From Bacteroides sp. 43_108 (GTDB taxonomy: Bacteria; Bacteroidota; Bacteroidia; Bacteroidales; Bacteroidaceae), in the NCBI GenBank assembly GCA_001915545.1, contig MNQS01000021.1, forward strand, positions 62,001-126,000: DNA of 64,000 nt, written 5' to 3'. The position numbers and the translations under genes were made by a program. Below the pieces are notes generated by a model. That model saw only the letters and a program-made list of their open reading frames with translations, did no database searches and was not told the DNA's origin. Of this stretch, positions 37,784 to 46,930 are shown piece by piece (positions within the stretch are counted from its first letter, which is position 1; the number at the start of each line of letters is the position of its first letter).

Positions 37784-39565
37784 TTATTCATCTTTTGCAA
37801 TCAGAACAATTTTATCAATCCACAATTCACGAGTATAAGTAGATGTCTGACTAGAACTTACATAGCTTGCCAGCTTCAATGTCACGTACGCATTATCCAA
37901 ACCATAATAGCATACAGGGAACTTGAAGTCTTTTGCCAACAACACACTGTCTACACCGCACGCATTTCCATTCTCATCAACACATGTAGGTACATTCTCA
38001 AAATAGTTTCCTGTACCAGCTTCACCCTCTGGGACCTTAAGTGTTTCTGTTGTGGCGTTGTCACGATCCTCATCATGATATGAAAGACGTGCTGTAAATC
38101 TATTCGGCTTCTTAGCTTCATCGTTATATGCCACAAGTACATAGATGTCATAAGTTCCAGACAAAAGGTTTCTCAACTTGAATGTTACATCAGGATTTGA
38201 TGCAGATGAAGTCTGTATAGTTTTCATTATACCGATTTCAACTGTTGAATCCTTTGCAATAGTGTCACCTTCTTCACCCAACACTCCTACAATATTTTTA
38301 TAGTACCTTACTGACGAAGGTGTACATCTAGTATATGTCTCAACATTGTTCGAATACTCAGCTTCAACAATTCTATCAGACATCCAAGTCTGATTTGCCA
38401 GATAATTATAGTTGTCTACAATATATCCATAACCGTTACTGAGAGTTACAGGAGTTGTGTTTCCATCGAACAAACGCGCACAATATGGCTTATAGAATGT
38501 AACACCATTAGTTGAAGTCAAAGAGTCACACGCACCTTCAACCGGGAACTGTGTATAGTTGTATCCATACTGATACTTTGCATTAAAGACTAGAGAACCA
38601 GCCATTGCACCCTTTATCTCAGCATTCTTCAAAGAATCGAATTCAACATCAGTAAATTCAGTAGTCTCCGTAGTAGTAGTTACAGTTCCATCAGCAGTAG
38701 TAGAAGATATCTGCTGCGTATATTTCTTCTTATAATTGAAGAAAGGCGCAGCCTTGTCCAGACCTTCTTTCCAAGCCTTGTTTGTAGGCATAATCATTAC
38801 ATATAAACTATCCTCCGAGTTAATGTACGCTCTGCTGATATTGAAATAGTCATTGGTAGTATACATTACAGAGTCAACCCATGTTATTTCTCCATTGATA
38901 GTAGGTCCCTGAGTACTTGCATATTCATTAAATTCAGTTCTCTCTGTACTCTTAAGATACTTTGAAAGTGAATCCAAATCCGCAACTGACTCAAAATACT
39001 CATAAATATTAGGCTGATAAGCAATGTTCCCATCAACTACATGAAGTATACCATTACTTGCTCCAATATTTGCATCAACAATCTTTGCACCTTTTATTGT
39101 TCCTTTAGCACTGTTAAAGACTGCAACTTTATTATTGAGCAAAGTAATATCAGTACTATCAGCTCCACTCATAACCTTGCTGAAACGTGTAATGTGGTTC
39201 TGGAGCAGATTTGTCTCAACTTTATATAATGAATCCACATCCTCAGAATTGATGAGGTCCATATAATATGTGTAATTAAATGCTCCATTCTCCGGCGCCC
39301 ATACGGTAAATGTCTGGTCATGATTCAACAAATCAGAATAGGTCTGCGGAGTCGATACACCCTTAGACTTTGAATAATGCACTTTACTAAGAATTTCAGC
39401 AAACTGGCTAAGATTCTCATTTGATTGTATATTCTCCCACAGGGTTGTACGTCCAGCCACGTCTGGATTAACATCAAAGTGATCATCTGTACATGACGCA
39501 AAAGCGGCAATACATGCGGCCCCAATGACAGATCCCTGCAGATATTTTATATGTTTTTTGTTCAT
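37784..39565 (-). CDS. FAS1 (fasciclin) domain surface lipoprotein, two domains
   Basis: 593 residues. Lipoprotein signal MNKKHIKYLQGSVIGAACIA... with the lipid-anchored Cys in AASC context (FASC). First FAS1 domain about 40-205: H1 motif FTVWAPENGAF and H2 motif NGILHVVDG. Second, more divergent, about 205-430 with YVMIMPTNKAW. The C-terminal 150 residues look like a beta-sandwich (FKLRNLLSGTYDIYVLVAYND), perhaps ligand-binding. A longer start at 39595 is possible but breaks the signal peptide. Fifth gene of the operon. Adhesion or ligand binding is inferred from the domain. Confidence 0.85.
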   Translation of the reverse strand: MNKKHIKYLQGSVIGAACIAAFASCTDDHFDVNPDVAGRTTLWENIQSNENLSQFAEILSKVHYSKSKGVSTPQTYSDLLNHDQTFTVWAPENGAFNYTYYMDLINSEDVDSLYKVETNLLQNHITRFSKVMSGADSTDITLLNNKVAVFNSAKGTIKGAKIVDANIGASNGILHVVDGNIAYQPNIYEYFESVADLDSLSKYLKSTERTEFNEYASTQGPTINGEITWVDSVMYTTNDYFNISRAYINSEDSLYVMIMPTNKAWKEGLDKAAPFFNYKKKYTQQISSTTADGTVTTTTETTEFTDVEFDSLKNAEIKGAMAGSLVFNAKYQYGYNYTQFPVEGACDSLTSTNGVTFYKPYCARLFDGNTTPVTLSNGYGYIVDNYNYLANQTWMSDRIVEAEYSNNVETYTRCTPSSVRYYKNIVGVLGEEGDTIAKDSTVEIGIMKTIQTSSASNPDVTFKLRNLLSGTYDIYVLVAYNDEAKKPNRFTARLSYHDEDRDNATTETLKVPEGEAGTGNYFENVPTCVDENGNACGVDSVLLAKDFKFPVCYYGLDNAYVTLKLASYVSSSQTSTYTRELWIDKIVLIAKDE

Positions 39566-39650
39566 AATGTTACTTTTAAGCATTAATATTTTCATGTGTG
39601 TTAGATGGTGGGCGGAAGAAGATCACACTCCGCCTCACCAATTATGAAAA

Positions 39651-41690
39651 TTACCACTTATCCTCAGCTACTTCTCCATTATATATTGTCTTAGGTACTA
39701 TTTCAAGATAATCGAAGAAGAACTCTGCGGAACTCTGCAATACAGACTTGAAACGTATATAATATGTCTCACCAGCCTCAAGTTGGCCCGTGAAAATTAT
39801 ACGACGCAAGCAGTTTCTACAATCTCTACCAGAAATACCACTGGCAGGATAGAAATACTTAGGTCCTTTCATATAGCCCAAATTACGCATTGCTTTGTCC
39901 TTCTCATCTATTGCTTCGTCAGAACCAAGATCAGTATCTGAAACCCAACCAACAGAAGTTGTTGTTCCTTCAACGCGCAAGTCCAACGGTAGACCTACTG
40001 GCGGCAAATTGTTCGGATTGGTTCCTAAATAAATCTGCGCCATACCACGGTTTCCATTTGCACTTACTCCATAACGAATTTCATATGTTCCTGTATATGG
40101 AACAGGAGGCAACTTCATAGTAAAGTCAAAAACACCTTTGATATTGAATTCGTCAGTCTGGTAATTCGTCCACTGACCAGCATCACCTGTATTATTTGTA
40201 TTTGGAAGGTACTGGAAAACAGTCTCTTCTGACATACTTGGGATTACATCAAAATAATCAGACTTGAAGAACCAACTTGCAGTCTTGTTAAATCTGACAT
40301 TATTGGTCATAATTTCAGGCAACAATGCACAAATATCATAACGCATACGCTCATTTAGAACCTTATTATAAACATCTGGTCCCCAGAGAAGCAAGCTGTT
40401 TATAGTATAATAATATCCATTCATAGCATTATTATCATACTGTCCATTAGTAGAATTAATTTCTACACCTGGAATTTCAACAGACTGCTCACGATACGTT
40501 GTAAGATTCATTGTAGAGTATCTATTGATACGCTTACCTTCTTTTATACCTGTTATCTTCAACGTACGACGATGTTTACCCATTGTTTCATAATACTCCC
40601 ATACATTTGTCTGGAACTGAGTACCATCATTAATGGCTCCATTATAGAAACCTTTCTCATTAGAGAAAATAACCATACGGTTCCATGTAAGACGCTCAGG
40701 AAGCAAATGGTATGAAACGAACTGATTGATGACATTATCTTCGCTTGTGTAATCATCATCATAGTTGGCATCTGGATAATATCCATTTGTCTGCAACCAA
40801 TTTTTAAGAGCTTCAACTGTAAGATTACCTTTTCCGAGAGCCTCTTCAAAAACTGAGTCAGTCTCAACAAAAACAGTATAACCAAAATACCTATGTTCTG
40901 GATATCGGCCATCCCAATTCTTTCCATTAACTACTTCAGTTACATCTTCTCCAGCCTTTTCAAAATCTTCGTATGCTTCATCACGATAATCCATCAACTG
41001 ATCATCCCAACCTGTTATATCAAGCAAACGTCCAAAGAATGATGTATTAGGTGTATTCATAACGAGGTCACCGACTGTTGCAGTTGAAGGTGACAAAACC
41101 TTATCAATTGCATGGATGTAACCATTTGTTACTTCTATATCTTTAACAATAATTCGTGAATCAACATTTACAAAAACAACGGAAGTACCATCCACATCAT
41201 TACCATATGAAATGTTGATGTATCGGTCATTCATATTTGTTCTGCTCAAAGCTCCTTCAACAAAATCAGTTGTCGAATACGCTTCTTCATTTTCATTCTC
41301 AATGATACTGTTGAAAACTATTGATTCTGCGATTGAATCAGGAATCTGATTGACATCTGTTGAAGTAACTTGATTAAGCAAAAGCAATGAATCAAGATAC
41401 TGCTTAATAGCATCATTTGTTGGGGCAAAGCATGTGTAGTTACCACGAGCAGACAGGAGTTCCAACATAGTAGACTCCGAACGCTTGCTAGGGTGTACTT
41501 TACCCAGAATTGTCAGATAATCGCTGAAATTCTCAGGGTCATTCTCAAAATGATCGACCATAGTCTCACCTGTAAAAGTATACAGGTCAGAATCATCGAT
41601 ATTTTCTGTACAGCTGTTCAGGCTTAACATAGACGCTGCGAAAATAAACAGCCCCCCTGATATAGCTTTAATTTTATTTATCGTTCTCAT
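39651..41690 (-). CDS. FAS1 (fasciclin) domain surface lipoprotein, two domains plus beta-sandwich
   Basis: 679 residues. Lipoprotein signal with Cys27 (SLNSC). FAS1 domain 1, about 40-215, has YTCFAPTNDAI and NGYIHAIDKVLSP. FAS1 domain 2, about 215-435, has the H1-like YTVFVETDSVF. From about 510 there is a beta-rich C-terminal domain (GTYEIRYGVSANG, AGETYYIRFKSVL, FFFDYLEIVP) that resembles a carbohydrate-binding sandwich. The start codon is 2 bp from the stop of the upstream SusD, so translation is likely coupled. Confidence 0.86.
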   Translation of the reverse strand: MRTINKIKAISGGLFIFAASMLSLNSCTENIDDSDLYTFTGETMVDHFENDPENFSDYLTILGKVHPSKRSESTMLELLSARGNYTCFAPTNDAIKQYLDSLLLLNQVTSTDVNQIPDSIAESIVFNSIIENENEEAYSTTDFVEGALSRTNMNDRYINISYGNDVDGTSVVFVNVDSRIIVKDIEVTNGYIHAIDKVLSPSTATVGDLVMNTPNTSFFGRLLDITGWDDQLMDYRDEAYEDFEKAGEDVTEVVNGKNWDGRYPEHRYFGYTVFVETDSVFEEALGKGNLTVEALKNWLQTNGYYPDANYDDDYTSEDNVINQFVSYHLLPERLTWNRMVIFSNEKGFYNGAINDGTQFQTNVWEYYETMGKHRRTLKITGIKEGKRINRYSTMNLTTYREQSVEIPGVEINSTNGQYDNNAMNGYYYTINSLLLWGPDVYNKVLNERMRYDICALLPEIMTNNVRFNKTASWFFKSDYFDVIPSMSEETVFQYLPNTNNTGDAGQWTNYQTDEFNIKGVFDFTMKLPPVPYTGTYEIRYGVSANGNRGMAQIYLGTNPNNLPPVGLPLDLRVEGTTTSVGWVSDTDLGSDEAIDEKDKAMRNLGYMKGPKYFYPASGISGRDCRNCLRRIIFTGQLEAGETYYIRFKSVLQSSAEFFFDYLEIVPKTIYNGEVAEDKW

Positions 41691-41692
41691 AA

Positions 41693-43513
41693 TTAAAATT
41701 CATCAGTTTTAGAAGTATTCTCGTTAGTTTTCCATACACTGTTCTGCTTAAGAAGCGGATTGTTCTTTATTTCACTCTCGTATATAGGAGAGAACAAAGA
41801 CTCAAGTGTTGACAACTTAGAAACGATTGCATTCTTATTCTCACTGTACTTACGTCCGAGGAAGTTCTTTACCATTTCTGTTGTGCTACCTTTTCTCTGA
41901 GCATATCTTACAAGATCAAACCAACGCTTACCTTCAGCGAAGAACTCGCGCTGTCTCTCTGCCATTACAAGAGCCTCCAATCCTTCAGGTGTACTGAATG
42001 TCTCGAAATTCAAAGAGTCATTACTAGCATTGCTATTCGTAGTAGAATATGCATACGGATTAGAACGCTTGAAAATATGCCTTACGAGCATAAATCCTTC
42101 TCTAAGATTTGCTTCATCTGTATAAAGCTGACTTATTGCTTCTGCCTTCATCAACATGACATCACTCAGTCTATAGAATATCCAGTTAGCATTATCTGTA
42201 GATCTATTAGTATAAACTGCCTCATAGTCACTGGCTGTATTATCGGTCATCATCTGATTCAAACCTACAACACCTTTCTTTCCTTGCATCACGCTTGTAG
42301 CAATATACTTATTGACACGATACTCAGTCTGGTCAGCACCAACCCAAGTTGCATCCTCCCACTTTCTCATATCTGTTTTAGTGAACAAAGAAGAAGGTCC
42401 TGTTGAATTAGGCGACGTTTCAAATCCTGAGAACAAGGCATCAGCACAACAGAAACTACCGGTTTCGGCTTTTGAGATATTATAGAAATAGCTCGCCATT
42501 ATTGCGTTAGTATTATTGGTTCCATCTATCTGAATCTCAAAAATGCTTTCATCAGAATTCTTAGAACCGAAGATTTCATCAAATGCACCCACTTCATCAG
42601 AATAAGAATTAGAGTTTTGATCATTTGGGATCAACAAGTCCTCAACGGTCAAAGCTTTGGTAAGACCTCCAACAACACTACCATTCTTGTTAATGTCTTC
42701 CGTCTTATCTTTAATCATCTGTTCTATAACAAAGTCGCAACATTCGATACACTTCTGATAATCTTGACGCGATTTGTCATGCTTGTTTACAGAATCAGGA
42801 GAAGCATTAAGACTGGCTCTCCAAAGATACACATCAGCAAGCAAAGCATAAATACTCTTCTGCGTAATACGTCCCTTATTGAAAACAGTATTTCCATAAT
42901 TAGTCATACCATCAGCCTTAACAGATTCCAAATCCATGATTATACTATCAAGAACCTGCTCCTGAGGAGTCTGTGGCAACAACATATACTGACCATCATT
43001 ATTATAATCAGATGTTGCATATGGTATATTACCGAATGTTCTAAGCAACCAGAAATGGCTCAGTGCCCTCAAAGTTATTGCCTCAGCTTTAATTGGCTTC
43101 CAAGCTTCTTCAGTAAATGTAACATCGCGCTCAATAATGAGTGGTCCATTCTTAAGAATTTTGTTACAATAATTAATCTCGTTATAAAATGGTGTCCAAC
43201 TGAACATTCCGGCTGTAGGAAGAAGGTTTGCACCCATAAGATTGTCTAGGTCTACCCAGTCTTTACCTATTGTCTTAACAAAATTGTCAGAACGAGCCTC
43301 TCCCCACAATATATATCTTTCCATCATGTCACCTTGCAACAAACGAACATAGCATGCAGCTACGACATTCTCAAGGTCATTCTTATCCTCCCAGAAGTCT
43401 TCTTCCACAATCTGCGATGTAGGCTTAATTGTCAAGAAGTCATCACAAGACGTCAAGGTAGTGCCGGCTACAAAACATCCGAGAGCAATTTTATATAAAT
43501 TTTTCATTTTCAT
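41693..43513 (-). CDS. SusD/RagB-like surface lipoprotein (first pair)
   Basis: 606 residues. Lipoprotein signal MKMKNLYKIALGCFVAGTTLTSC with Cys23, followed by DDFLTIKPTSQIVEEDFWED, the classic SusD N-terminus. ALSHFWLLRTFGNIPYA and IYALLADVYLWRA are TPR helices, and the C-terminal MAERQREFFAEGKRWFDLVRYAQ is diagnostic of RagB/SusD. Another ATG two codons in (43507) is equally possible. It follows its SusC by 11 bp. Confidence 0.94.
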   Translation of the reverse strand: MKMKNLYKIALGCFVAGTTLTSCDDFLTIKPTSQIVEEDFWEDKNDLENVVAACYVRLLQGDMMERYILWGEARSDNFVKTIGKDWVDLDNLMGANLLPTAGMFSWTPFYNEINYCNKILKNGPLIIERDVTFTEEAWKPIKAEAITLRALSHFWLLRTFGNIPYATSDYNNDGQYMLLPQTPQEQVLDSIIMDLESVKADGMTNYGNTVFNKGRITQKSIYALLADVYLWRASLNASPDSVNKHDKSRQDYQKCIECCDFVIEQMIKDKTEDINKNGSVVGGLTKALTVEDLLIPNDQNSNSYSDEVGAFDEIFGSKNSDESIFEIQIDGTNNTNAIMASYFYNISKAETGSFCCADALFSGFETSPNSTGPSSLFTKTDMRKWEDATWVGADQTEYRVNKYIATSVMQGKKGVVGLNQMMTDNTASDYEAVYTNRSTDNANWIFYRLSDVMLMKAEAISQLYTDEANLREGFMLVRHIFKRSNPYAYSTTNSNASNDSLNFETFSTPEGLEALVMAERQREFFAEGKRWFDLVRYAQRKGSTTEMVKNFLGRKYSENKNAIVSKLSTLESLFSPIYESEIKNNPLLKQNSVWKTNENTSKTDEF

Positions 43514-43524
43514 AAATCTCAAAT

Positions 43525-46500
43525 TTAGAATCCTACATTTAAACTAAGAGTGAAAGATTTCGCTCTTGGAGTTTTTGAATTATCTGTGCAGACTCCCCAG
43601 CTTCCGTAAGAAACTTCAGGATCAACACCTGTATACTTTGTGAAACACAAAAGATTATTTCCTGAAGCAGAAACTCTCAAAGAACGCAAACCAATAGACT
43701 TCAAGTACTTAGTTGGGACGCTATATGAAAGCTGGAAATACTGGAATCTCAAGTAGTCTCCATTCTCTACATAACGGCTGTTACCCAAAGCATTGTAGCT
43801 TGCACCTATACCTGCATTCAAAGCTCTTGGAATCTCTGTTATGTCACCATTCTTTCTCCATCTCCAAGCAACAGCAGAACTCTGATTGCTATTAGAACGC
43901 ATTGACTCATTGTTCAAACGCGTCATATTTACAATCTTATTACCTACACGGAAGTTAAAACTCAACTTGAGAGTCCAATCACCGTAATAGAAGTTGAGAC
44001 CGAATCCACCATTAAACTTAGGGTTAGAATTACCAAGATAAACAATGTCAAGCTCATTGATCTGGCCGTCATGGTTGATATCTTCATAAATCACATCACC
44101 ACCCTGGAATTCATAATTTGTTCCACCATAGTTATAATACATATGAAGCGGATTTCCCTTTGAATCATAAAGAATGTTTCCATTCTCATCACGAGCTACA
44201 GGACAAGTTGCATTATCTCCATTTGCCTCTGCATAGGCAGCAGTATTTTCACCATAAGTATTGTATGATTCCTCAGTATAACCACTGTGATCATAATCAT
44301 ATCTGTATACACCTGCATACTTGAAACCATAAATAGAACCTACAGCATTACCAATTTGAATACGCTTTAGATATTCACCATTGTTATAGCTGAAGTCACC
44401 ATTCATAGACTCGAGCACAGTGTCGTCCATCTTTGTAATTGTATTAATGTTCTGCGCTATATTGAATGATGCAGACATAGAAAACTTACCTTTCTTGAAC
44501 AACCTTGCTGTATTTACGTAAAGTTCCCATCCTCTATTACGAAGATCGCCGACATTTTTCCATGCAAGTGAGCTGTATCCTGTAGAACTTGGTATTCCGA
44601 CTCCAGCCATCAACAAATCTGAAGTAGTCTTGTCATACACATTAAGGTCGAACTGGATGAGGTCTTCAAAGAGATTGAGGTTGAATCCCAAGTTCCATGA
44701 ATCCGTTGTTTCCCACTTAATGTCTGTCAAACGAAGATTATCGGGTCTAATAGCAGTAATAGTATTGCTACCGCTACCATAAATTCCAAAATTACTATAC
44801 TTATTATACATCAGATACTCATTACCTGGCGCACGACCAACGCGTCCCCAACCTGGTCTGAATGACAAGAGGCTGATAACTTTATTAAGTGGCCTAAAGA
44901 AAGGTTCATCACTGATATTCCAACGTCCAGAAATACCAGGGAAAGTTCCCCATTTATTACCAGCACCAAACTTAGTTGAACCATCACGTCGAACAGTCAG
45001 GTCAAGAGAATAGCGGCTATCCTTATACGCAGCATGTACAGTTCCCAAATAGGCCATACTTCTCCACTGACTTGTACTAGAAGAAAGCGCTGTGACCCAC
45101 GCATCAGATGTAGATGACTCAATACCAGAAGGCATACCGTTCTTAGACAAGCTCTGCAGACGTCCGTTACCGGAAGTCAATTCAAACTGTCCCATCATTG
45201 TCACGAACCAGTCACGGTTGTAAATCTTTGGAGTATAAATCAACTTCTCACGGTTTGTGAAAGCCAAACTCTTGTATTCCTTATTATATGTACTATTTAC
45301 ACCTGCAGTCCATGAATTTGTAGTCAAAGAACTAGGATAATATGCATTCTCGCTCTCGTTATAAACGTCCATATACACTTCAGCATTCAGGTTCAACTGG
45401 TGACCAGAATCATCCTTACTGAGCAACTTATATTCGATATTAAACTGAGGGTTAATACGATAAGTAGACTGATTATTAAAAGCTTGATGTGCAATAGCAA
45501 CAGGGTTACCATTGCTCTTCATATCTGACAAATAATATGATGAATAACCATCAGGAGTTGACGATGCATTTGGTGCAGTAGGCAACATCTTATAAAAATC
45601 ACCTGTCAGCTGTCCTCTTTCATCGTATTCATATATTGACATATTAGGCATTGCATTATATGCCTTGCCAAGAATAGATGTAGTAGAACCTCCATCCCAG
45701 TTACGATGATTGTCTGTATAAGTCAACGCAAAGTTGCTTCGGAATGTTATACGGTCAGACACAAAGTAGTCCAAAACCATACGTGTAGAGAATCTGTCGA
45801 GAGTCTGCTTAATGATAGTACCAGTCTGATGGTCATAGCCTCCAGAAATACGGAAATTAGCCTTTTCACCACCACCACTCAAAGTTACATAGTAGTTGTG
45901 TGTCTGTCCAAACTGGTTGACAGCATCAACCCAATCAGTATTCTTGTTAAAATTATAGTAGTATACAGGACGGCTCTGATCATAATTAAGCTCAACCATA
46001 TTTGAAGTTGCAGCACTCTGCTTAGGGTTGAAATAAGCTTCCTTCATCATCATTGTATAACCATCACCATCCAACATGTCAAGTCCTTCTGGAGACCATG
46101 AACCTGTAAAGCGATATGAGAAGTCCACTTTTGTTTTACCTCTAGCTCCACGGCGTGTATTGATTTCGATAACACCATTTGCACCCTGAGCACCCCAGAT
46201 AGCAGTTGCGGCAGCATCCTTCAAAACCTTGATTTCTTTGATGTCTTCTGGATTTACAGAAAGCAAAGTTGCGAACTGCTCTTCATTATCAAGATCCTCA
46301 AAGTCTGTAGAAGAAACATCTGCAGGCAAGTCGAAGATGTTACCATCGACTACAATAAGCGGTTCTGCACTACCATTGATAGTACTGACACCACGCATAC
46401 GCATACTTGTACCAGATCCAAGGTTTCCTGAGTTTGAAATGATATCAAGTCCGGCAATCTTTCCCTGAAGAGCTTCATCAGCAGAAGCAAACGAAAGACC

Positions 46501-46920
46501 TTCAACATCATCCATGTTCATGGTCTGAGCTGCAACAGAAACTTCTTTCATCGGAATTGTAAGACCGTTACTCTTGACTCTTGGTTTTGCCTTAATAACG
46601 ACCTCGTCAATAACCATTTCATCGACCATTTTGATATCAAACTTGGTCTTGTTACCGATAGGAATTTTCACAGTCTTATAACCTACATAAGAAACTACGA
46701 GAAAATCCTTTGGACTTTTGATAACCATAGAGAAGTTACCGTTCATATCTGTTACGGCAGCCTCAACAATACGGTCGTTGGCATCTCTCTCAACGACATT
46801 GGCCATGATGACCGGACCGTCGACTTCACTGTAAACTCGACCTGTCACACGACGCTGAGCCATAGCTGTTCCTATACAAAGGAACAGAGTCATAGTTAAT
46901 ATAAACTTTATCTTGTTCAT
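43525..46920 (-). CDS. SusC/RagA-like TonB-dependent transporter (first pair)
   Basis: 1131 residues. Signal peptide ends TAMA-Q (about 21). A carboxypeptidase-regulatory-like domain (about 22-105, RRVTGRVYSEVDGPVIMANV) is followed by a plug with GLDIISNSGNLGSGTSMRMRG, PLIVVDGNIFD and DAAATAIWGAQGANGVIEINTRRG, then the barrel, ending SFTLSLNVGF. It forms the transporter half with the SusD 11 bp downstream. It resembles the second SusC in layout only; the two are clearly different proteins, so a different ligand or chain length is likely. Confidence 0.95.
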   Translation of the reverse strand: MNKIKFILTMTLFLCIGTAMAQRRVTGRVYSEVDGPVIMANVVERDANDRIVEAAVTDMNGNFSMVIKSPKDFLVVSYVGYKTVKIPIGNKTKFDIKMVDEMVIDEVVIKAKPRVKSNGLTIPMKEVSVAAQTMNMDDVEGLSFASADEALQGKIAGLDIISNSGNLGSGTSMRMRGVSTINGSAEPLIVVDGNIFDLPADVSSTDFEDLDNEEQFATLLSVNPEDIKEIKVLKDAAATAIWGAQGANGVIEINTRRGARGKTKVDFSYRFTGSWSPEGLDMLDGDGYTMMMKEAYFNPKQSAATSNMVELNYDQSRPVYYYNFNKNTDWVDAVNQFGQTHNYYVTLSGGGEKANFRISGGYDHQTGTIIKQTLDRFSTRMVLDYFVSDRITFRSNFALTYTDNHRNWDGGSTTSILGKAYNAMPNMSIYEYDERGQLTGDFYKMLPTAPNASSTPDGYSSYYLSDMKSNGNPVAIAHQAFNNQSTYRINPQFNIEYKLLSKDDSGHQLNLNAEVYMDVYNESENAYYPSSLTTNSWTAGVNSTYNKEYKSLAFTNREKLIYTPKIYNRDWFVTMMGQFELTSGNGRLQSLSKNGMPSGIESSTSDAWVTALSSSTSQWRSMAYLGTVHAAYKDSRYSLDLTVRRDGSTKFGAGNKWGTFPGISGRWNISDEPFFRPLNKVISLLSFRPGWGRVGRAPGNEYLMYNKYSNFGIYGSGSNTITAIRPDNLRLTDIKWETTDSWNLGFNLNLFEDLIQFDLNVYDKTTSDLLMAGVGIPSSTGYSSLAWKNVGDLRNRGWELYVNTARLFKKGKFSMSASFNIAQNINTITKMDDTVLESMNGDFSYNNGEYLKRIQIGNAVGSIYGFKYAGVYRYDYDHSGYTEESYNTYGENTAAYAEANGDNATCPVARDENGNILYDSKGNPLHMYYNYGGTNYEFQGGDVIYEDINHDGQINELDIVYLGNSNPKFNGGFGLNFYYGDWTLKLSFNFRVGNKIVNMTRLNNESMRSNSNQSSAVAWRWRKNGDITEIPRALNAGIGASYNALGNSRYVENGDYLRFQYFQLSYSVPTKYLKSIGLRSLRVSASGNNLLCFTKYTGVDPEVSYGSWGVCTDNSKTPRAKSFTLSLNVGF

Positions 46921-46930
46921 AGCTTTGTTT

